64,000 nt of DNA from Clostridium algoriphilum. GTDB taxonomy: Bacteria; Bacillota; Clostridia; Clostridiales; Clostridiaceae. The translations under genes were made by a program, and so were the position numbers. The stretch is taken from assembly GCF_020443705.1 (NCBI RefSeq), contig NZ_JAIZZK010000002.1, forward strand, positions 186,001-250,000. Direction: 5' to 3'. The notes under the pieces were generated by a model, which was not told where the DNA came from, did not search any database, and saw only the letters and a program-made list of their open reading frames with translations. Below, one piece after another: positions 57,465-64,000 of the stretch (its first letter is position 1; each line of letters opens with the position of its first letter).

Positions 57465-57502
57465 GTTATAAATGTGAAAGTTGTCACTTTCAAGTTAACT
57501 TT

Positions 57503-57550
57503 ATTCTAAGTAATAAAAGAGACATCAACATCTCTTTTATTACTTAGAAT
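57503..57550. terminator. Perfect 20-bp inverted repeat
   Basis: ATTCTAAGTAATAAAAGAGA and its exact complement around an 8-base loop. It lies at the 3' end of the minus-strand HTH scrap, so it was probably that gene's terminator. Confidence 0.55.
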
Positions 57551-57661
57551 CTCTATATGTTGCTCGAGATATACCAATGTTTTTACTAATATCTCTTAAA
57601 TACTAAAGTTATTATGTTGAATGGTTTTCTTTATTTAAAGCTAGAAAAAAATCGCCTTATT

Positions 57662-57762
57662 TTAAGTGTTATCTTTATTAGTAAGAGCCCTTAATTCTCT
57701 AGCAATGCTCGCTATATGAGTGTTGTCAGTTCCACAGCAACCTCCAAAAATCTTAAAATTAA
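57662..57762 (-). pseudogene. C-terminal remnant of a homocysteine S-methyltransferase family gene
   Basis: On the minus strand: NFKIFGGCCGTDNTHIASIARELRALTNKDNT, then stop. GGCCGT is the zinc-binding Cys-Cys motif that ends the homocysteine methyltransferase domain. Only about 33 residues remain. A decayed sigma-54 promoter lies upstream on the same strand near 57940, suggesting the lost gene was sigma-54 controlled. Confidence 0.6.
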
Positions 57763-58325
57763 AATAGTTGTAGATTCATCATATACTGGGTAAGCGCAAC
57801 ACAATCTGAAATTTAGATATTTTATCATTCAAGTTTATCTTAGGGGTCTATGTAGTAACGGAACAGAAAATTACAACCCGCTAACCTTAAATGTTACTTT
57901 ACCGCAACAGCTCCAAGAGTATTAAGTATCAAGTAACGCGCCAGTGTTTATATTGAATCAAAATCCTGGAATTTCTTTCTCTTTTTATTATAAGATTTTA
58001 TAACATTATTATTAAAAACCCTTTAAATCTCTTGGGTTTTGAAAATAGAGAATGGTTACAATGTTTAAATAAATGAAACTAGCCTAAATTATGGATAATA
58101 GTAAAAGTAAAAGTAGATAAGCTATGGTATTAGAATACATTTGAATGAATTGCTTGTTTATCATTAGTTATAATATTATTTAGTATTTATTGTATGAATA
58201 AAGTCTATAAAGAATCTGATTTTATTATCAAGAAAATACTTCCAACAAACGTTTTCAACTGAAATTTTAACATCACTAATTGAGTATTTTATTAATCCGA
58301 AAAAATAAGCTGAAAGAGGCGCTAT
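57763..58325. other. Decayed stretch with a third sigma-54 promoter relic
   Basis: Minus strand 57943-57927 reads TGGCGCGTTACTTGAT, the -24/-12 arrangement with the -12 GC lost. The 30 bases upstream match the sequence before the 63617 promoter (GGATTTTGATTCAAT). A hairpin AAAACCC..GGGTTTT lies at 58014-58038. No coding region is convincing. Confidence 0.45.
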
Positions 58326-59045
58326 ATGAATGATAATTTTTACAGACAGGTAACAGAACAACTGGAAATGAGTCTTAAAGAAAGTGAAGAAAAAGCAGAA
58401 CGTGCTACGGAGTTAATCATCTCTATTAAGGAGATTGCATTTCAAAGTGGAGAAAAAGCAGACAGGGCTGCGGAGTTAATCATCGCTATTAAGGAGCTTG
58501 CCTTTCAAAGTGGAGAGAAAGCAGACAGGGCTGCAGAGTTAATTATCGCTAATAAAGAACTTGCTTATCAAAGCGGAGAAAAAGCAGACAGGGCTGCAGA
58601 GTTAATTATCGCTAACAAAGAACTTGCTTATCAAAGCGGAGAAAAAGCAGACAGGGCAGCGGAGTTGATCATCGCTAATAAAGAGCTTGCCTTTCAACGC
58701 GATGAGAAAGCAGACATGGCAGCAAAGCTAATTATTGCTAATAAAGAGTTAATCGTTGCTAATAAGGCACAGGGAGAATTCCTTGTTAACATATCTCATG
58801 AACTTAAAACACCACTAAATATTATTTTTTCAACAGCTCAGTTATTTAATATGTATTGCAATAGTGGTTCACTCGACGAGAAGAAGGATTCAATTGTTAA
58901 ATATATTGCCTCACTGAAACTAAATTCGTATAGATTATCCAAACTCATTAATAATATAGTTGATTTATCAAAGATTGAAGCGGGATTCTTTAAATTGAGT
59001 TTATCGAATAACATTGGGTATAGATCAATAGACTGGACACTTTGA
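58326..59045 (+). pseudogene. Histidine kinase with 21-residue coiled-coil repeats, truncated after HisKA
   Basis: A 239-residue ORF with AAGAGGCG before the ATG. Residues about 21-143 are six copies of a 21-residue unit (GEKADRAAELIIANKELAYQS), exactly three heptads, giving a long signalling coiled coil. It runs directly into a HisKA dimerisation domain: FLVNISHELKTPLN with His158, then LSKLINNIVDLSKIEAGFF. At SLSNNI the kinase homology stops and the frame enters IS sequence (GYRSIDWTL, stop). The ATPase domain is missing, so it cannot autophosphorylate on its own. No sensor domain precedes the repeats. Confidence 0.8.
58386..58751 (+). repeat. 63-bp tandem repeats inside the kinase
   Basis: About six in-frame copies of 63 bp. 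The two central copies are nearly identical and the outer ones diverged, consistent with expansion by unequal recombination. Confidence 0.85.
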
Positions 59046-59804
59046 AAAAAAATGTTTGGATTATAAGTGCTTTTTTCGTATGATTTATATGAGTTTAGGA
59101 GGATGGCTAATGAGTAAAATTATAACTAATGAGTAAAATTATAACTAATAAAGAGGATGTTAGAATGCTAGAAAATAATAAAAATGTCCTAAGAGTCAGT
59201 GAACTACCAATCACATATAGCTATGAATTTAAAATATTATTTATTAATGAACACATAGCTGGGAAATTACCAAGACAAATTTTCGAAGAAAATGGATTCG
59301 ATATAAATATACTAGGATTAAAAAGAATTAAAGAAGCTATATATATAGCTTAAAACGTAGCCGTAGGATTATGAACAAATACGAAATAATATGTCCTCAT
59401 AGAAAACCAAATCCATATAAAAGAATTGCTAAAGCGACAAAAGAACATCGTGTAGTTTAAAATATTCTGAATCGTGAATTTAAGCAGGCTACACCAGGAA
59501 AGGTTCTGCTTACTGATATAACATATTTACCATACGGTAATAGTAAAATGGTTTACCTATCAACAATTAAAGATTTCTCAACAAATGAGATATTAGCATA
59601 ACTTCAGATAGAATAACACTTGATAGAGCACTAGATATTATAAACAAGCTATTCAAAAATAGATGCGTAATGTTAATAAAAGATGCCTTTATTCATTCAG
59701 ATCAAGGTAGTCATTATACAAGTCCAACATTTCAAAAGCTACTAAATAAACACAAATTAGGTCAGTCAATGTCGCGTAGAGGTAATTGTTGGGACAATGA
59801 TACT
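59025..59804 (+). mobile_element. IS3-family element, decayed
   Basis: The left end begins about TAGACTGGACACTTTGA, where the kinase is interrupted. OrfA remains as 59129-59353 (VLRVSELPITYSYEFK, AGKLPRQIFEENGFD: a helix-turn-helix), preceded by a 19-bp tandem duplication at 59107-59144. OrfB follows in pieces with stops: HRKPNPYKRIAKATKEHRVV, LLTDITYLPYG (first catalytic Asp), [14 protein letters not shown] (second) and RRGNCWDN. The region carrying the catalytic Glu is missing because IS1182 sequence begins there. Confidence 0.8.
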
Positions 59805-60560
59805 ATGATTAAGCAACAGCAAACCATGATTATCAGTCTATACATAGACATTCACAATTTAGTTATACCAAATGACAATTTTTTGCGGAAAATTAGTGTA
59901 TTAATAGATTTTTCTTTCATTTACAATGAATTATTGGATAACTATTGTCTTGATAACGGATGCAATGCAATTAGTCCAATTCATATGTTTAAATACCTAT
60001 TATTGAAAGTGATCTTTGAGTTATCTGATGTTGATATTGTAGAACGATCAAAGTATGATATGTCATTCTAGAGGAGGCTGTTATTGAATCAAGTTCTTTA
60101 ACTAAGTTCAGAAAGCTACGCTTAAAAAATATGAACATTTTAGATATGCATCTATTATAGTAGATGCTGCCCACAAAAGCACGTTATAATAAGAAATATC
60201 CAATGGAAATCCTAATGGATCTATCAAGAAAACTTAGAAAATCGGTGTATGAAATTGATGAAAAGATGAAAGAAAAATTCCCTTCTAAAACAACAACAGA
60301 TGTATTAGAAGATGAGCTAGAGTATTGTCAAAAGATTATTTATCAGATGAACACAGCAAACAGTGGCAATTTCAGCAAAGTCAGTATTTTAAGGAAAAAT
60401 CCAAGGAGCGCTATAAGATAGAAGCAAAAAATAGTGAATTGAAACGTAGGTACGGATATGATGTTGCATCATCTTCGGGTCTTATTGGTATGGAAATTCA
60501 AGGAGCAACAGCGATATTTGCCGTTTATTTAAAGCGAATAATAAAGCTGCTAGGTTAGAA
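59805..60560 (+). mobile_element. IS1182-family transposase, decayed
   Basis: From the ATG at 59805: an N-terminal block ([49 protein letters not shown], then stop at 60071). Frame-shifted middle parts follow (SSLTKFRKLRLK; ARYNKKYPMEILMDLSRKLRKSVYEIDEKMKEKF) and a C-terminal part to 60558 (RRYGYDVASSSGLIGMEIQGATAIFAVYLKRIIKLL). An internal deletion joins QMN/TANS-type middle to QWQFQQSQYFKEKSKERY. Not functional. Confidence 0.8.
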
Positions 60561-60751
60561 AGCAGGATAAAAAAAGGTAAAAATGGATATGCAGATTTTT
60601 ATATTTCCAATACATCTAAAAATAACGAATGTAACACAAGTACAATGAACTGTGAACTGCTCCCTGTAAAGTAAAAAATGAAAATAATAAAATTGACTTA
60701 AATGGCTAAAGCCCTAAATTCTAAAGGGCTAAGGCCATTTAATCTTTTTTG
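60561..60751 (+). other. Downstream IS debris and a terminator
   Basis: The hairpin AAATGGC(T)AAAGCCCT with AGGGCTAAGGCCATTT at about 60699-60740, then TTTTTT, is a good terminator structure. The rest has no ORF. Confidence 0.45.
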
Positions 60752-60890
60752 CAATCTCTTGGTATTGTAGAAGATAATATATTCATCAATTGCATTAGAG
60801 ATATCATCATATGTATTATATTATGCAAGTAGAACTTTTCACACTTGAGGATTCCTCAAAACTTCCATTGGTCCATTGTCGATGCTACAA
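60752..60890 (-). mobile_element. Second IS3-family OrfB fragment
   Basis: Minus strand reads DNGPMEV, then in another frame GILKCEKFYLHN, and a decayed C-terminal stretch. This is the end of an IS150-like OrfB containing the catalytic Glu (DNGPME). Frameshifts are present. Confidence 0.55.
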
Positions 60891-60909
60891 CAGATAAAGT
60901 GGCAGTGTA

Positions 60910-61059
60910 GACGAGTTTAACGTGTTTGCAAGTATAATAGTTGTAAATCTAATTAATAAAGCAAGGTCATACGGATTTAGAAATATAGTGGCAACCCAAG
61001 AGTTTGCCACTATGATAATTGATGGTACGGCCAATAAAGCTATTGTTAAATATAAATAG
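60910..61059 (+). pseudogene. Possible fragment of a conjugative coupling ATPase
   Basis: An open frame without a start codon: DEFNVFASIIVVNLINKARSYG, then FRNIVATQEFATMIIDGTANKAIVKYK and stop. DEFxxF..LINKxRxxGxxNIVATQ resembles the Walker B and following region of TraG/VirD4-type coupling proteins and related AAA+ transfer ATPases. Only 49 codons survive; assignment is tentative. Confidence 0.35.
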
Positions 61060-61537
61060 CCTTAACAACATCATTAACTAAAACTTAACTCCATGAAAAT
61101 CAAAGGGTTCAGCACATTTTTAGATACTGCAGTTAAGTGGTTACTTAAATTTTTATTAAATTTAATTTACTAAAAAAGTAATTTAGAAATAAATGGAGGA
61201 TATTTTATATAAATAATTAGATTTGGAGGTGTGTACAATAAAGTAACTGTTGTTAAACAGTTAATAACAATGCTATACTAACAATAATTCGCAATTCGCA
61301 CTGGTTGAAGGTACTTTTGATTGTGAAGAAGATGCTAATAAGGAAATTTTAAAGTTATCGGGAAGAAAACAAAATATCACACACTCAATATGACTATAGC
61401 TACTATTGAAAAGAAAAAAAATGCGGCAGCCCAAAAATACAAGCAAAATTCAAATTCAATATGAGTAATACCTATAAGTAGAAAACAATATAAAGAGGCT
61501 TGTTCTTTTGTTAAATATAACTAGGAAGGTGTTAAAT
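61060..61537 (+). other. Decayed stretch before the sigma-54 activator
   Basis: Two Shine-Dalgarno-like sites (ATGGAGGATAT near 61193, TTGGAGGTG near 61221) lead into no long frame. A scrap reading ALVEGTFDCEEDANKEILKLSGRKQNI lies near 61300-61380; I do not recognise it. AGGAAGGTG before 61538 belongs to the activator. Confidence 0.4.
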
Positions 61538-63493
61538 ATGATTGATGTCTCAAAAATTGAAAGTAAATTGAATGGGCTTGTAGAAGAAGACAAGATACCT
61601 AAAGGTATAAGGCAAGACATTCTGGATTCTTGGATTAGATGTAAAAAATATAAGCTTGATGTAAATATAAAAGGCAAAGAGATAGATAAAGTTCAATTTG
61701 ATAAAATATTAGTTGAACATAAGGAACTTATTGAAATAGCAATACCTGTAATGCTGGATATATTCAAACTTTTAAATGAAACAAATTACTCTATTGTATT
61801 AACAGATGAGAATGCAGTTATACTTAAGGTTATGGGAAATAAAGAAATAATTGAAAAAAATAGAGAACTAAATTTTTTGAAAGGATGTAATTGGAAAGAA
61901 GAAAATGTGGGTACAAACGCTATTGGAACATGCCTTTATCTAAATAAACCATTTCATACTTTGAGCGCGGAGCATTATTGTAAAGCACAACATGGATGGA
62001 CCTGTTCTGCAGCACCAATACATGATGAAAAAGGAAAAATTATAGGTATTATTGATTTATCAGGTCATTTTTATGATTTCCATTCACATACCCTTGGAAT
62101 AGTTGTTGAAGCTGCAAATGCTATACAAAAACAATTTTCAATAAATGAGCATAGAAAGTGGGCAGGAGCAGCTTTTAATTCTATTGAGGATGGAATTTTA
62201 GTTATAGATAATGATTTTATGATAAAAGATTTTAATTTGAAACTTTGTGAAATATTTAAGATATCTGGACAAGAAATTTATAAGATTGATATAAGAGTCT
62301 TACTGAAAGATATAATTAAAGATATGCATAATTTTAGTAATAACGATAAGATTAACTATAGAGAAATTAGCTTTTATTTAAATAACAGTAGAGTAGAATG
62401 TAATGTAAGTGTTACACCAGTAAAAAATGAGAAAGAATATATAGGTTTTGTAATTCTTGTTAAAAAAGCTGATAGTTTACGACATGTGGTTAATAAAATA
62501 GCGGGGTTTTACTCAAAATGGTCTTTTGATAACATAATAACTAAAAATCCAAAAATGATTTCTCTTATTGAAGAAGCCAAAAGAATTGCGGCCAATGATT
62601 GTACTGTGTTAATTACTGGAGAAAGCGGGACGGGTAAAGAGTTGTTTGCACACTCTATTCATAATGCTAGTACTAGATGTAACGGACCATTTGTAGCAAT
62701 AAATTGCGCAGCCTTACCCAAGAACTTAGTAGAAAGTGAGCTCTTTGGTTATGATAAAGGTACATTTACCGGTGCCTCTAAAGAAGGATGTCCTGGAAAG
62801 TTTGAATTGGCAAATAAGGGAACAATTTTCTTAGATGAAATTGGGGAATTGCCGTTGGAAATTCAATCTAAGTTGCTTAGAGTTTTAGATAGTCATACCA
62901 TAACAAGGATTGGTGGAAAGTACGAAAAAAAACTAAATGTAAGAGTTATTACTGCAACAAATAGAAATTTGTACAACCAAATTAAAACAAAAAATTTTAG
63001 AGATGATCTGTATTATAGAATAAATGTATTTAATATAAAACTAATTCCACTTAGAGAGCGTCTAGAAGATGTTGAAGTTTATGCAGAACTTTTTTTACAA
63101 CAGTTAAATGATAAAAATCCAGAAAGTAAGAAGTTTTTTGATAAGGAATTTATTAATTCCATTAAAAAATACAATTGGCCAGGAAATGTTAGAGAAGTAG
63201 AGAATATTATTCAAAGAGCATATTATCTATCAAAAAATAATATAATTTCCTGTTTGTTTATTCCTGAATATATTAATGAAGATATAGAAGATATAAAAGA
63301 TATAAAAGATATAAAAGATACTATAGGCATACCTGACGACAATGTATTTAAAACTTATAAGTTAGAAGAAATTGAAAAAAACTTAATTGTCAAGGCTTTA
63401 GAATATTGTGATGGAAATGTTGTTAAGGCAAGCAAACTTATTGGTATTGGAAAAACTACATTTTACAGAAAAGTGAAAAAATATATCAAGTGA
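61538..63493 (+). CDS. AcoR-like sigma-54-dependent transcriptional activator
   Basis: A 651-residue bacterial enhancer-binding protein. Order: an N-terminal segment with SWIRCKKYKLD, a GAF-like sensor (about 55-200; NVGTNAIGTCLYLNKPFHTLSAEHY, CSAAPIHDEKG), PAS (about 205-310), AAA+ domain (about 335-565) with Walker A GESGTGKE at 361-368, sigma-54 contact loop GTFTGA at 408-413 (GAFTGA is usual), Walker B TIFLDEIGE, and a Fis-type HTH (about 610-650). Near 580-600 a 9-bp repeat encodes DIKDIKDIKD. AGGAAGGTG places the start at 61538. Its own terminator and a consensus sigma-54 promoter follow, so it probably drives the downstream locus. The ligand is unknown. Confidence 0.93.
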   Translation: MIDVSKIESKLNGLVEEDKIPKGIRQDILDSWIRCKKYKLDVNIKGKEIDKVQFDKILVEHKELIEIAIPVMLDIFKLLNETNYSIVLTDENAVILKVMGNKEIIEKNRELNFLKGCNWKEENVGTNAIGTCLYLNKPFHTLSAEHYCKAQHGWTCSAAPIHDEKGKIIGIIDLSGHFYDFHSHTLGIVVEAANAIQKQFSINEHRKWAGAAFNSIEDGILVIDNDFMIKDFNLKLCEIFKISGQEIYKIDIRVLLKDIIKDMHNFSNNDKINYREISFYLNNSRVECNVSVTPVKNEKEYIGFVILVKKADSLRHVVNKIAGFYSKWSFDNIITKNPKMISLIEEAKRIAANDCTVLITGESGTGKELFAHSIHNASTRCNGPFVAINCAALPKNLVESELFGYDKGTFTGASKEGCPGKFELANKGTIFLDEIGELPLEIQSKLLRVLDSHTITRIGGKYEKKLNVRVITATNRNLYNQIKTKNFRDDLYYRINVFNIKLIPLRERLEDVEVYAELFLQQLNDKNPESKKFFDKEFINSIKKYNWPGNVREVENIIQRAYYLSKNNIISCLFIPEYINEDIEDIKDIKDIKDTIGIPDDNVFKTYKLEEIEKNLIVKALEYCDGNVVKASKLIGIGKTTFYRKVKKYIK

Positions 63494-63500
63494 GTATAAT

Positions 63501-63540
63501 ACCAAAGTGGGAAAAATAAATTTCCACTTTGGTACTTTTT
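63501..63540 (+). terminator. Terminator of the activator gene
   Basis: ACCAAAGTGG and CCACTTTGGT around a 13-14 base loop, followed by ACTTTTTTT. Confidence 0.8.
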
Positions 63541-63616
63541 TTCCAAAATGAATCTTAAATAAGATGAGTGTTTAAATGATTGTTAGAGATTCAAGGATTT
63601 TGATTCAATTAAATAC

Positions 63617-63632
63617 TGGCACGTCTCTTGCT
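63617..63632 (+). promoter_or_regulatory. Sigma-54 (-24/-12) promoter
   Basis: TGGCACGTCTCTTGCT, a full match to TGGCACG-N4-TTGCW. It lies 124 bases after the activator gene and 32 bases before the Lin0512-type reading frame. Confidence 0.88.
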
Positions 63633-63664
63633 ACTTAATATTATTATAGGAAGGAGATATATTT

Positions 63665-63990
63665 ATTAAGAGGTATGTATTAGAATTTGGATTAAGAACT
63701 GATTTTATGGACATGTCTTTAGCAAGGCAACAGAAAAAGCTGTTAAAGACGCTGTATCAAAAAAATACATTCCAGGGTCATTGTAACCGTTTCCATTACT
63801 GTTTCTGATCTAAAAAAATGATACAGAAAAAAATCAAGACCTGTTTGCCAATAGGAAAAAAGAATATAATGGTGGATTAAAAACTTCAGGGCTTTATTTG
63901 CCTGATTTTGGAGATGTTGATTACAGCATAGAAGTTGTAATAGCGTGTATTGAAGTAGAAATTGAAAGAAAAGAATGGGAGGGAATATAA
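63665..63990 (+). pseudogene. Lin0512-family gene, frameshifted (right copy)
   Basis: AAGGAG is followed at 8 bases by ATT AAG AGG TAT (KRYVLEFGLRTDF), the family N-terminus, with ATT where the initiator should be. Near 63706 one base is missing relative to the left copy, after which another frame continues SKATEKAVKDAVSKK. Two stops follow, then GGLKTSGLYLPDFGDVDYSIEVVIACIEVEIE, a typical family C-terminus. It is the first gene after the sigma-54 promoter. Function of the family is unknown. Confidence 0.65.
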
Positions 63991-63991
63991 T

Positions 63992-64000
63992 ATGAATATA
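63992..64000 (+). CDS. Start of the next gene (cut by window end)
   Basis: ATGAATATA with GGGAGGG nine bases upstream and directly after the Lin0512-type stop. Only three codons are inside the window, so the product cannot be named; it would be the second gene of the sigma-54-controlled unit. Confidence 0.5.

Larger units (their letters stand above)
57198..57661. other. Decayed stretch with an isolated sigma-54 promoter and hairpins
   Basis: No intact gene. It holds the sigma-54 promoter at 57448-57464, a TGAAAGT-tgtc-ACTTTCA dyad at 57475-57492, the 20-bp inverted repeat at 57503-57550, and a minus-strand scrap at about 57540-57600 that reads RDISKNIGISRATYRDSK and stops, which looks like the last helices of a Fis-type DNA-binding domain. 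Confidence 0.5.

Noticed and set aside
58176-58361. 61-aa minus-strand ORF overlapping the kinase start
   Set aside because: AT-rich frame, no ribosome site, overlaps a better gene start.
58386-58751. CRISPR-like array
   Set aside because: Repeats are contiguous 63-bp coding units without spacers and translate to a coiled coil.
63665-63990. Intact gene using programmed frameshifting
   Set aside because: Besides the -1 shift there are in-frame stops and a poorly matching middle region, so simple decay is more likely than recoding.

Overview
The window is AT-rich, dense in genes, and reads as a chromosomal segment of a spore-forming Clostridium (sensu stricto). Evidence: sporulation and germination genes (gpr, spoIIP, yqfC/yqfD, a CotS-type coat gene), strong purine-rich Shine-Dalgarno sites, frequent TTG/GTG starts, and the Firmicutes gene orders comEA-comEC-holA-rpsT, lepA-hemW-hrcA-grpE-dnaK-dnaJ-prmA-rsmE-mtaB, pgpH-ybeY-dgkA-era-recO, dnaG-rpoD-trmK and purECFMNHD. 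I cannot name the species from sequence alone.

Layout. 1-6.5 kb: the 3' part of comEA, then a small-gene island (winged-helix-like protein, 60-aa protein, zinc ribbon, MORN-repeat protein, Cys-rich peptide) that separates comEA from comEC; comEC lacks the usual C-terminal metallo-beta-lactamase domain; then holA and convergent rpsT. 7-12.8 kb: gpr, spoIIP, a small membrane protein, lepA, hemW. 12.9-18.1 kb: the class I heat-shock operon behind a perfect CIRCE operator. 18.1-22.1 kb: rRNA/tRNA/protein modification enzymes, a HIT protein and rpsU. 22.4-29.3 kb: yqfC, yqfD, pgpH, ybeY, a DgkA-PAP2 fusion, era, and recO, which can only be full length if it starts on CTG. 29.3-38.4 kb: a UBA/DUF4342 protein, ppdK, cotS family, dgt, dnaG, rpoD. 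38.6-41.4 kb: PH-domain protein, trmK, Nif3-like protein and the RNase P RNA. 41.7-53.2 kb: a nearly complete de novo purine pathway, purL alone and then purECFMNHD behind a guanine-type riboswitch with a terminator/antiterminator; PurR-box-like ACGAA motifs lie before both units. 53.4-56.5 kb: ATP-cone protein, TSUP permease, RDD protein, and an RlmCD-type rRNA methyltransferase.

56.5-64 kb is a decayed accessory region. It holds a histidine kinase with six 21-residue coiled-coil repeats, cut off after its HisKA domain by an IS3-family element; an IS3/IS1182 chimera; scraps of a homocysteine methyltransferase, a possible conjugation coupling ATPase and two sigma-54 activator C-termini; and at the right end an intact AcoR-like sigma-54 activator, a consensus -24/-12 promoter and a broken Lin0512-family gene. 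The activator end, terminator, -24/-12 promoter and Lin0512 start recur as a decayed inverted copy about 6.5 kb to the left, and a third decayed sigma-54 promoter precedes the homocysteine methyltransferase scrap. This points to a sigma-54-controlled catabolic or methyl-transfer locus that was duplicated, invaded by transposons and largely lost. It is the least ordinary part of the window.

I found no tRNA, no 5S/16S/23S rRNA and no CRISPR array.
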